From: an uncultured Pirellula sp.
Lineage (GTDB): Bacteria; Planctomycetota; Planctomycetia; Pirellulales; Pirellulaceae
Direction: 5' to 3'
Assembly: GCA_903837255.1 (NCBI GenBank)
Contig: CAILTZ010000220.1
Span: 1 to 6,347, forward strand
DNA length: 6,347 nt
The notes under the pieces were generated by a model that was given only the letters and a program-made list of their open reading frames with translations, made no database searches and was not told the origin of the DNA. This document shows, in pieces, positions 1 through 5,877 of the stretch (positions are counted from its first letter, which is position 1; every line of letters starts with the position of its first letter). The position numbers were made by a program, and so were the translations under genes.

Positions 1-329
1 ACGGTGTTGCCTGGATTGGCCGCCGCTGCTTGGGCAGTCATCTGATGCATGGTCGACAAACCTGGGATGCCAATGCCCGGCACAGCAACACCCGGCACAG
101 CAACACCCGGTACAGCAACACCCGGTACAGCAACACCCGGTACAGCAACACCCGGTACAGCAGCACCCGGAACGCCTGATACCCCGCCTTGGACAATCGG
201 TGCGCCAGCCACCGCATGGTTTGAGCCGCAGGAGGGGCATTGAGCCCGAGCGAGAGTCGAACCTGCTTGGATCGATACCAAGGCGACGCCGCCTACAACC
301 GCCAATTTGATCATTCCTTGAAGTCGCAT
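1..329 (-). CDS. Secreted protein with PGVAV pentapeptide repeats, 5' part only
   Basis: The minus strand stays open from an ATG at 329 to the left edge, giving 109 residues of an incomplete protein. It begins with a clear signal peptide: MRLQGMIK, a hydrophobic stretch (about residues 9-20), then a likely signal peptidase I site A27-R28-A29 before Q30. The mature protein starts with a CPSC motif (C31, C34) that could bind a metal or form a disulfide. Residues 54-88 are a tandem pentapeptide: PGAAV, five PGVAV, then PGIGI. After that comes an Ala/Gln-rich stretch (residues 99-104). The start at 329 was chosen because AGGAG lies 8 bases upstream (342-338). An in-frame ATG at 359 also has a purine-rich GAGGA (368-364) and would add 10 residues. 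I do not recognise the family. Export is inferred with good confidence; function is unknown. The plus-strand reading frame over the same DNA (49-243) is taken to be a shadow of the repeat. Confidence 0.78.
   Translation of the reverse strand, partial: MRLQGMIKLAVVGGVALVSIQAGSTLARAQCPSCGSNHAVAGAPIVQGGVSGVPGAAVPGVAVPGVAVPGVAVPGVAVPGVAVPGIGIPGLSTMHQMTAQAAAANPGNT
76..165. repeat. Tandem 15-bp repeat, six units, within the secreted protein gene
   Basis: Six consecutive 15-base units of the form CCCGGYACAGCARCA (plus strand) start at 76, 91, 106, 121, 136 and 151. They differ only at two positions (C or T at base 6; A or G at base 13). A degenerate seventh unit begins at 166. On the coding minus strand each unit encodes one pentapeptide, PGVAV or PGAAV. 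The near identity at DNA level, including synonymous positions, points to recent duplication by slippage or unequal crossover, so copy number may vary between strains. Confidence 0.93.
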
Positions 330-674
330 TCCATCCACTCCTGTGCCCGCGACGCCCATCGTGTCCTCAGTCGATAACGACCAACCGTGATCGATCGCGC
401 ACTGGGCACGCGACTTCGACCTGAGACACCCTCACGGGGTTGAATCGGCCTGGAGCGCTAGGGTCGAAAAAGGAAATCCGCCCGGGAGCCTTCGAATCTT
501 GATTTCTGCAAGCGAGGGAACCGAAGATAGGATTTGTATCGAAAAAGGGTCCTGCTAGCATAAAGAAGGCCTTTTCTCCCCAGTCCTCAAAATCTAGCAA
601 ATCGGTATCATTTACGGTCCCTAGACGTACAACATTTGATTTGCCTCCTGAATTGACTCGATAGATCCAACGGA
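330..674. other. Intergenic region between two divergent genes
   Basis: This 345-base gap lies between the divergent starts of the repeat protein and topoisomerase VI B, so it should hold promoters for both. I see no convincing -35/-10 pair; TATCAT at 606-611 resembles a -10 box but has no good -35 partner. A minus-strand frame opens from a GTG at 687 to a stop at 367 (106 codons), but it has no recognisable domain or signal peptide and its start lies inside top6B, so it is not called as a gene. No RNA gene or strong hairpin was found. Confidence 0.6.
338..342 (-). promoter_or_regulatory. Ribosome binding site deciding the start of the repeat protein
   Basis: The minus strand reads AGGAG here, 8 bases before the ATG at 329. 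This favours that start over the in-frame ATG at 359, and it puts the basic residues R2 and K8 directly before the hydrophobic core of the signal peptide. Confidence 0.6.
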
Positions 675-2780
675 ATGACCAATCCACCGACCAAGTCGCG
701 ACGAGCCACCGCAGAGTCGATGGCTACCAAGCAGCGTGACGTTTCTGTTAGCGAGTTTTTCGCTAAGAACCGGCATTTGCTCGGATTCGACAACTCACGC
801 AAAGCCCTTTTAACGACCGTCAAGGAAGCGGTCGACAACTCGCTCGATGCTTGCGAGGAAGCGGGCATTTTGCCAGAGGTTTGGGTTCGGGTGGACCAAC
901 CGCAGCCCGGTCGATTTCGCGTCGCGGTCCAAGACAACGGTCCAGGAATTGTCAAAAAGCAGATCCCGTTGATCTTCGGCAAGCTTCTCTACGGGAGCAA
1001 ATTCCATCGATTGCGACAGAGCCGAGGCCAGCAGGGGATCGGCATCAGCGCAGCGGGTATGAACGGCATGCTCACGACCGGACGGCCGATGCAGATTCTG
1101 TCGAAGACCTCGAAACGCTCCCCGGTCCATTACTTCCAACTCCAGGTCGATACCAAGAAGAACCAGCCGGAGATCATCAACGGCAAAGGGGAGGGGATCG
1201 ATATCGCCTCGGGCGAAAAGGGGCTTCAGTACATGCGAGACCAGGACATTGCCTGGGAGTCCCGCTACCCGGAGAGGGAAACGAAAACCGCCGATACCGA
1301 AACGCCAGAGGCAGAGGCCCAAAGTGAGTTGCTCGATACCTCGGTCGCCGAGCAGAAAAACGCAAAGCGCAGGACTGCCGAGGGCAAGGCCGCTGCGGGC
1401 AAGACCAACGAACCGAGTCTCGTCGAGAACAAGCCCGGTTCGGAGGTCGAGTCAGGGACCCGCGTTACAATCGAGCTGACGGCCGTCTATAAGCGAGGTC
1501 GCGGCAGTGTCGATGAGTATCTCGAGCAGACGGCGATCGCCAATCCCCACGTGACGATTCATTGGCAGAGTCCCGATGGTGAAAAAAGGACCATATCGCG
1601 GACCACGACCGAGTTGCCCAAGGAGGCCAAGGAGATCAAGCCCCATCCTTATGGGGTCGAGCTAGGTCGATTGATCACGATGCTCGGGGCCGAGAAGGGT
1701 ACGACCGTCACATCGTTCCTGACGAGTGCTTTCTCGTGCGTGACCCCTGCGGTGGCTCGCAAGGTCTGTGAGGTGGCGAACATCTCGACACGCTCGACGG
1801 CGCTGAAGGTCGGTCAGACCGAAGCCGAGCGTCTCTACAAAGCGTTGCAGGAGACCAAGATCCGGCCGCCGTCGACCGATTGCATCGCACCGATCGGCAG
1901 CGAATTGCTCTACAAAGGCCTCAAGGCGATTGTTCCGGGGGAGTTTCACGATGCGATCACCCGCCCCCCTTCGGTCCAGCGCGGGTCGCCATTCCAGATC
2001 GAAGTCGCCTTGGCCTACGGTGGCAACGTCGCGGCGCAGAAGATCACTCGCGATGAGTTGGTCGATCTGATCGGGCAGTCGGATGCCAAGACGCTTCGCA
2101 AATTCCTGATCGATACCTTTGCAGGGATCGGTTCGGACTCGGCCGAGAGGATCATTACCGAGACGAAGCTACCGACGCGATGCAGTCCGCAAAAGCTTTC
2201 GAAAACCCAGCTCGATACGCTCCACACGGTGATGCGCGAAATCAATATCTCCGAAGGCCAATCGATGCAGATCTATCGGTTTGCCAACCGAGTCCCCTTG
2301 CAGTTCCAGCAGTCGGCCTGCGCGATCACCCAAGCGGTCTTGAACACCAACTGGCGGCCTTATGGGCTCTCCCAATCCCGCAACTCCTTGCCGATGGGAC
2401 CCGTGACCTTGATCGTCCATGTGGCCAGCGTCTGGGTTCCTTTTACGAGCGAATCGAAAGAAGCGATCGCCACGACGCCCGAACTTGAAAAAGAGCTCCG
2501 GCTCGGTATCCAGTACATCGGTCGCTCGTTGGCAAGCTTTTTGAGAAAGCGTCAGGCGATTGCCGCGCAGGGAAATCGACGGAACGTCTTTTTGCGGTAC
2601 CTCAAAGAAGTCGCATCGGCTGTTGCCTCGATTCAAAAGTCTGAGCCTGACCCGATCTATTCGGATTTGCTTCATGTGGCCAGGCACAAGACCGCCGTTG
2701 CCGACATCAAGCTCGATGAATTCGGTAAAGCCATCGCTCAAGAAGAATTGGCCGAAGAGATCGAAGAGCTCGAAGAGTAG
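675..2780 (+). CDS. top6B: DNA topoisomerase VI subunit B (ATPase subunit)
   Basis: This is the ATP-binding subunit of the type IIB topoisomerase, which with subunit A passes one DNA duplex through another to relax and decatenate DNA. The N-terminal GHKL ATPase is plain: the N-box EAVDNSLDA has the presumed catalytic base E51 and Mg ligand N55, DNGPGI (87-92) is the second ATP-binding motif, and GQQGIGIS (118-125) is the glycine-rich lid. GTRVTIEL (261-268) resumes the fold, followed by the conserved VDEYLEQTAIANPH (279-292). An H2TH-like helical segment lies around 335-395. The transducer carries NWRPYGLSQ (559-567) and the presumed ATP-contacting switch lysine in SESKEAIA (K595). The C-terminus is acidic. 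At 701 aa it is longer than archaeal homologues (about 530-620 aa), largely because of a charged low-complexity insert near 195-258. The ATG at 675 has no strong ribosome site; M16 (720) is an alternative, but RRATAESMA looks like the usual N-terminus in related bacteria. No subunit A gene is adjacent. Confidence 0.95.
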   Translation: MTNPPTKSRRATAESMATKQRDVSVSEFFAKNRHLLGFDNSRKALLTTVKEAVDNSLDACEEAGILPEVWVRVDQPQPGRFRVAVQDNGPGIVKKQIPLIFGKLLYGSKFHRLRQSRGQQGIGISAAGMNGMLTTGRPMQILSKTSKRSPVHYFQLQVDTKKNQPEIINGKGEGIDIASGEKGLQYMRDQDIAWESRYPERETKTADTETPEAEAQSELLDTSVAEQKNAKRRTAEGKAAAGKTNEPSLVENKPGSEVESGTRVTIELTAVYKRGRGSVDEYLEQTAIANPHVTIHWQSPDGEKRTISRTTTELPKEAKEIKPHPYGVELGRLITMLGAEKGTTVTSFLTSAFSCVTPAVARKVCEVANISTRSTALKVGQTEAERLYKALQETKIRPPSTDCIAPIGSELLYKGLKAIVPGEFHDAITRPPSVQRGSPFQIEVALAYGGNVAAQKITRDELVDLIGQSDAKTLRKFLIDTFAGIGSDSAERIITETKLPTRCSPQKLSKTQLDTLHTVMREINISEGQSMQIYRFANRVPLQFQQSACAITQAVLNTNWRPYGLSQSRNSLPMGPVTLIVHVASVWVPFTSESKEAIATTPELEKELRLGIQYIGRSLASFLRKRQAIAAQGNRRNVFLRYLKEVASAVASIQKSEPDPIYSDLLHVARHKTAVADIKLDEFGKAIAQEELAEEIEELEE

Positions 2781-2809
2781 GGCATCGATGTAGCTGCAAG
2801 TTACGCGTG

Positions 2810-2827
2810 CACTGGACGAGTCCAGTG
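2810..2827. terminator. Possible bidirectional terminator hairpin between convergent genes
   Basis: CACTGGAC and GTCCAGTG form a perfect 8-bp inverted repeat around a GA centre; in RNA, seven pairs with a CGAG loop is more realistic. It sits 30 bases past the top6B stop and 28 bases past the end of the convergent minus-strand gene, the right place to end both transcripts. There is no T-run on either side, so it is not a classic intrinsic terminator; the call rests on position and symmetry. Confidence 0.4.
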
Positions 2828-2845
2828 GTAGGCTCACAATCGACG

Positions 2846-2860
2846 CGTTAGCAACTAACG
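2846..2860. other. Small hairpin across the stop codon of the minus-strand gene
   Basis: CGTTAG and CTAACG are perfect 6-bp arms around a CAA loop. The structure covers the TAG stop (2857-2855) of the LolA-like protein gene. With the larger hairpin at 2810-2827 it could help end or stabilise the minus-strand transcript, but arms this short can arise by chance. Confidence 0.25.
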
Positions 2861-3859
2861 ATAGGTTCGACCGTCCCATGGGACGCCGCGGTAGGCCGTC
2901 GCAGGAAGTTGAGGCGGTGCGGCCGGCGGAGGGACTGCGACCATGCCTGGTGGTGCTACCTGGATCGGCGTTACGGCTTGAGGTAACCCCTGGTTGAACT
3001 GGACTAGATTGATCACTTCGTAGCCATTCTGGTTTGGTAATTCAAAGCCAACGTTGGAGTTGGCATCCAGTCCATTGATGACATAGCTTCCTATGGTCAC
3101 ATCGATCTCCGTTGGTGGATCGATCGCCGGTATCAATTGAATGAGCACTTTGTGCGGTAAGGCCATCGAGATCGATGAATAAAAGTTGTGATCGCTTTGG
3201 CTTGCCGAGGCGACGAGTCGACCAGTAGGGTCTTTCAAGAAAACTTGCCTAGTAAAACCGTACTTCGGATCGATCACCAAGGTCCGCGTGTAGCTGCCGG
3301 TAGCCGAGGGAGCCAGCGTTGCGAGTTCGAGCATTCCATCGGGACGGGAAATCGGTGTTCCTAAGACTTTGTAGGGATCAAGTTCGCTGATCCCGAGGGC
3401 TTCGAGGATCCATAGAGGGGAGACCGGCAAGATCCTGCGCACGGGTTGGGATTCGAATTCATCGTGCCGGGCGAAGAACAACTGTGGACGCATGCCGTCG
3501 CGTACACTCATCCAGAACCACTGGTCGTTGCTCCCGACCTCAAAGTTATTCCCCATCATCCGCGAGATGCCACCGGAGATCTTGAACCGCCGCTCCCGCT
3601 GCCAGACTAGGCTCGCGTCGAGATTTCGAATCTGATTGGGGTTAATCGTTACAAAGTTGGATTGCAGCGACTGTATATTTCGGGATCGATTGACCACTCC
3701 GGCCATCTGCTCGATCGACGGTGGGGCCGTGAACATCGGTTGAGGCTGAAACTCGGTCAAGGGGCGTTTGGGGATGCACGTCGCCCCGGTGCTCATGCAC
3801 AGGACCGCCAAGCATGACAGCCATCTCAGTGTCGCGATGCGTTGATGGACCGAGTGCAT
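2855..3859 (-). CDS. Exported LolA-like protein, putative lipoprotein
   Basis: This 334-aa protein has an N-terminal export signal: basic residues (R7, R12), hydrophobic LSCLAVLCMSTGA (14-26), then C28 followed by IPKRP. C28 is a candidate lipidation site, although the preceding GAT is not a standard lipobox. The body, about 60-270, has the repeated beta-strand pattern I associate with LolA/DUF4292-like lipoprotein carrier folds in planctomycetes: QSLQSNF (63-69), an ERRFKISG strand (89-96), GSNDQWFWM (109-117), and WILEALGISELDP (150-162). The tail (about 293-320) is Pro/Ala-rich. It probably acts outside the cytoplasm, handling lipoproteins or sensing envelope lipids; this is inferred from fold resemblance only. 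Its ATG overlaps the upstream gene's stop by one base (TAATG on the coding strand), which fixes the start and suggests translational coupling. Confidence 0.8.
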   Translation of the reverse strand: MHSVHQRIATLRWLSCLAVLCMSTGATCIPKRPLTEFQPQPMFTAPPSIEQMAGVVNRSRNIQSLQSNFVTINPNQIRNLDASLVWQRERRFKISGGISRMMGNNFEVGSNDQWFWMSVRDGMRPQLFFARHDEFESQPVRRILPVSPLWILEALGISELDPYKVLGTPISRPDGMLELATLAPSATGSYTRTLVIDPKYGFTRQVFLKDPTGRLVASASQSDHNFYSSISMALPHKVLIQLIPAIDPPTEIDVTIGSYVINGLDANSNVGFELPNQNGYEVINLVQFNQGLPQAVTPIQVAPPGMVAVPPPAAPPQLPATAYRGVPWDGRTYR

Positions 3860-4365
3860 TAGGACTCACTGAAAAGCAGTTGGTTCAGTTCGGATTGCAG
3901 TTGCTCGATTTGCTGCAGGTCCAAGTGACAGACCGGGACGATAAAATCGCGGTTTGTCGGTGTGTGGGTCAAGTGCAATACCAGGGATTCCTCGGATTGC
4001 TCGTCTGTGTCGAGCTTCACCGACGTCGGTTCGGTTAGGATTCTGCGGCGAACAAGCAGAAGACAGAGAAGATAGGCAAGCTCAGCTTTAGAAGGATCCG
4101 GGTCGTCCAAGAGAGCTTCGAGAGTTGCCAGCAAAACGTGAGCAGGGGCGGGTTTGGGTTTGCCCGGGTTTTTGGCCGGGACTTGGCAAGTCCACCAGCC
4201 GACGGCCTGCTCAGGCGGACCGGCCCAGACTTCCTTTGAAAAATCCTGGCGAACCAGCGAGCTGCCTTGGGCCACGACCGCAGAGTAATAGCATTCGCCT
4301 GGGGCAAAGACCCGGTCTGACTGATGGCAACGACGATTGCTGCGGTGGATGGTATATTCTTGCAT
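3859..4365 (-). CDS. Conserved protein of unknown function, first gene of a coupled pair
   Basis: A 168-aa cytoplasmic-looking protein without signal peptide or membrane segment. Its N-terminus, [10 protein letters not shown] (4-13), then APGECYYS (21-28), RQDF (39-42) and [10 protein letters not shown] (49-58), follows a pattern I recall from uncharacterised planctomycete proteins of similar size, usually next to a LolA-like gene. C13, C25 and C60 are visible, but no complete zinc-binding motif. A helical segment rich in Leu (77-110, ending LLLVRRR) follows, then strands and a C-terminal helix ending in LLFSES. The frame stays open upstream to an ATG at 4578, but that extension would overlap purB. 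The ATG at 4365 is preferred: GGAAGA lies just upstream (4376-4371 on the minus strand) and the conserved region begins right there. An ATG at 4377 is the next choice but lacks a ribosome site. Function unknown. Confidence 0.82.
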   Translation of the reverse strand: MQEYTIHRSNRRCHQSDRVFAPGECYYSAVVAQGSSLVRQDFSKEVWAGPPEQAVGWWTCQVPAKNPGKPKPAPAHVLLATLEALLDDPDPSKAELAYLLCLLLVRRRILTEPTSVKLDTDEQSEESLVLHLTHTPTNRDFIVPVCHLDLQQIEQLQSELNQLLFSES

Positions 4366-4449
4366 GAAATCTTCCATACGCGATTTCGACGTTGGAAGGA
4401 AAGACGAATCCGCTCCCTCGACGCACCCGCTCACCAGAAAGAGAACACA
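4366..4449. promoter_or_regulatory. Divergent intergenic region with both ribosome binding sites
   Basis: These 84 bases separate the starts of the minus-strand pair and purB, so promoters in both directions are expected here or slightly inside the genes. The minus-strand ribosome site GGAAGA is at 4376-4371; the plus-strand AAAGAG (4438-4443) lies 6 bases before the purB GTG. Two overlapping 6-bp inverted repeats, GAAATC/GATTTC (4366-4371, 4382-4387) and CTTCCA/TGGAAG (4371-4376, 4393-4398), cover the minus-strand ribosome site. No clear -35/-10 boxes are visible. Confidence 0.5.
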
Positions 4450-5877
4450 GTGTCCGACGCTGTCTACGAAAACCCGCTGATTACCCGTTATGCATCCAAG
4501 GAGATGGCACGTTTGCTGAGCACCGAGCACCGAATCGGACTCTGGAGGCAGCTGTGGATCGTCCTGGCCGAAACCCAAAAGGAACTTGGACTCTCGATCA
4601 GCGACACTCAGATATCCCAGTTAAAAGCCTTCCAAAACACCCTCAATCTGGACGTAGCCAACACCTACGAACGCAAACTCAGGCACGACGTGATGGCCCA
4701 AGTCCATGCGTATGGGGATCAGTGCCCGGAGGCTCGAGCGATTATTCACTTGGGGGCAACCAGTTGTTATGTGACAGACAACTCCGATCTGATGATCTTC
4801 CGCGATGCGCTCAAGATGGTGCGTCAGCGCCTGATCGCTTGCTTGGGAGCCATGGCAGGGTTTGCCAAAGAGCATGCAGCATTGCCCTGTTTGGCTTTTA
4901 CGCATTTGCAGCCGGCTCAGCCGACGACCGTCGGCAAACGGATGACACTCTGGATGTACGATTTGGTTTTGGACCTTGCCGAAATCGATCATCGCCTTGC
5001 AAGCTTGATGGCGCGCAGCGCCAAGGGGACGACCGGGACTCAGGCGAGCTTTTTGCAGTTGTTTGAGGGGGATCATGAAAAAGTCCGCGAACTGGAGCGT
5101 CGGATCGCCAAGAAGATTGGCTTTCCGGGAGCTTATGCAGTCACCGGGCAAACGTACACTCGCAAAGTAGACGCGTTTCTGACCGATACGTTGTCAGGCG
5201 TTGCGACGTCGATTCATAAGATCGCGACGGACCTGAGGATTTTGGCGCACAAGAAAGAGATGGAGGAGCCCTTTGAAACCAATCAGATCGGCTCCTCGGC
5301 GATGGCTTACAAGCGCAATCCGATGCGGAGCGAGCGGATGTGTTCGCTGGCTCGATTTGTGATGAGCTTGCAGTCTAGTCCTGTGATGACGGCTGCGACA
5401 CAGTGGATGGAGCGGACGCTTGACGATAGCGCCAATCGTCGGCTGGTCATGCCGCAAGCCTTCCTGGCCGTCGACGCCTGTTTGATCCTCTTGGAAAACG
5501 TCTCCCAAGGTCTGGTGGTTTACCCAAAGACGATCGAAAGAAATCTGCGTGAGGAATTGCCCTTCATGGCGACAGAGTCTTTATTGATGGCTGGCGTTGC
5601 TGCCGGCGGGGATCGCCAGCACCTGCACGAAGTCATCCGAGTCCACAGCCAAGCGGCAGCACAGCGGGTCAAGCAGGAGGGGATGCCCAACGATCTGCTC
5701 GAGCGGTTGGCTAGCGACCCTGCGTTTGCAAAAATCTCGGTCGCCGATGTGATGGCTCCTGAGCAGTACACGGGTAGGGCCCAGCGACAGGTCCATGAGT
5801 TTCTCGGCGAGGTGATCAAACCGATCTTGGCCCAAGCAAACGCAGCGGAGAAGCTCAGTGCAGAAGTCCACGTCTAA
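4450..5877 (+). CDS. purB: Adenylosuccinate lyase
   Basis: PurB removes fumarate from SAICAR and from adenylosuccinate, steps in IMP and AMP synthesis; it is a cytoplasmic homotetramer of the fumarase/aspartase superfamily. The three active-site regions are present: RHDVMAQVH (78-86) and [12 protein letters not shown] (102-113), [13 protein letters not shown] (151-163) with the presumed catalytic H151, and the signature loop [15 protein letters not shown] (281-295) with the catalytic serine. [17 protein letters not shown] (192-208) and [11 protein letters not shown] (321-331) are also strongly conserved. The sequence resembles the human ADSL type more than the Escherichia coli type, as judged from memory. 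Its 475 aa is normal. The signature loop normally reads AMPYK; here Pro is Ala (A286). The frame is open back to an ATG at 4324, but the GTG at 4450 is preferred: AAAGAG lies 6 bases upstream, it leads straight into [11 protein letters not shown] where homologues begin, and the longer form would overlap the divergent gene. Confidence 0.95.
   Translation: MSDAVYENPLITRYASKEMARLLSTEHRIGLWRQLWIVLAETQKELGLSISDTQISQLKAFQNTLNLDVANTYERKLRHDVMAQVHAYGDQCPEARAIIHLGATSCYVTDNSDLMIFRDALKMVRQRLIACLGAMAGFAKEHAALPCLAFTHLQPAQPTTVGKRMTLWMYDLVLDLAEIDHRLASLMARSAKGTTGTQASFLQLFEGDHEKVRELERRIAKKIGFPGAYAVTGQTYTRKVDAFLTDTLSGVATSIHKIATDLRILAHKKEMEEPFETNQIGSSAMAYKRNPMRSERMCSLARFVMSLQSSPVMTAATQWMERTLDDSANRRLVMPQAFLAVDACLILLENVSQGLVVYPKTIERNLREELPFMATESLLMAGVAAGGDRQHLHEVIRVHSQAAAQRVKQEGMPNDLLERLASDPAFAKISVADVMAPEQYTGRAQRQVHEFLGEVIKPILAQANAAEKLSAEVHV
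5847..5850 (+). promoter_or_regulatory. Ribosome binding site for the overlapping hydrolase gene
   Basis: GGAG, continuing as GGAGAAG to 5853, lies inside the purB reading frame, 7 bases before the GTG at 5858. It supports that GTG as the real start of the next gene and suggests the two are read from one transcript. Confidence 0.7.

Noticed and set aside
49..243. Plus-strand frame with PGTAT repeats
   Set aside because: It is the antisense reading of the 15-bp repeat. The minus-strand frame has a signal peptide, a good ribosome site and continues past the edge, so it is the better gene.
367..687. Minus-strand 106-codon frame in the divergent gap
   Set aside because: GTG start inside top6B, no recognisable domain, no signal peptide and no supporting context; kept only as a low-interest observation.
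608..1365. Minus- and plus-strand frames overlapping the start of top6B
   Set aside because: They lie across the strongly conserved ATPase motifs of top6B and have low-information Arg/Pro-rich translations typical of shadow frames.
2169..2879. Minus-strand 236-codon frame opposite the top6B C-terminal half
   Set aside because: It is antisense to the conserved transducer domain and overlaps the end of the LolA-like gene; its translation has no recognisable features.
4324..4449. N-terminal extension of purB to ATG 4324
   Set aside because: The 42 extra residues do not resemble any PurB N-terminus, would overlap the divergent gene, and the GTG at 4450 has a ribosome site and the expected first residues.
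4366..4578. N-terminal extension of the minus-strand 168-aa protein to ATG 4578
   Set aside because: It would run antisense through the start of purB, and the family-like sequence begins only at MQEYTIHR, right after GGAAGA.
4392..5066. Plus-strand 224-codon frame inside purB
   Set aside because: Out-of-frame shadow of a highly conserved enzyme gene.
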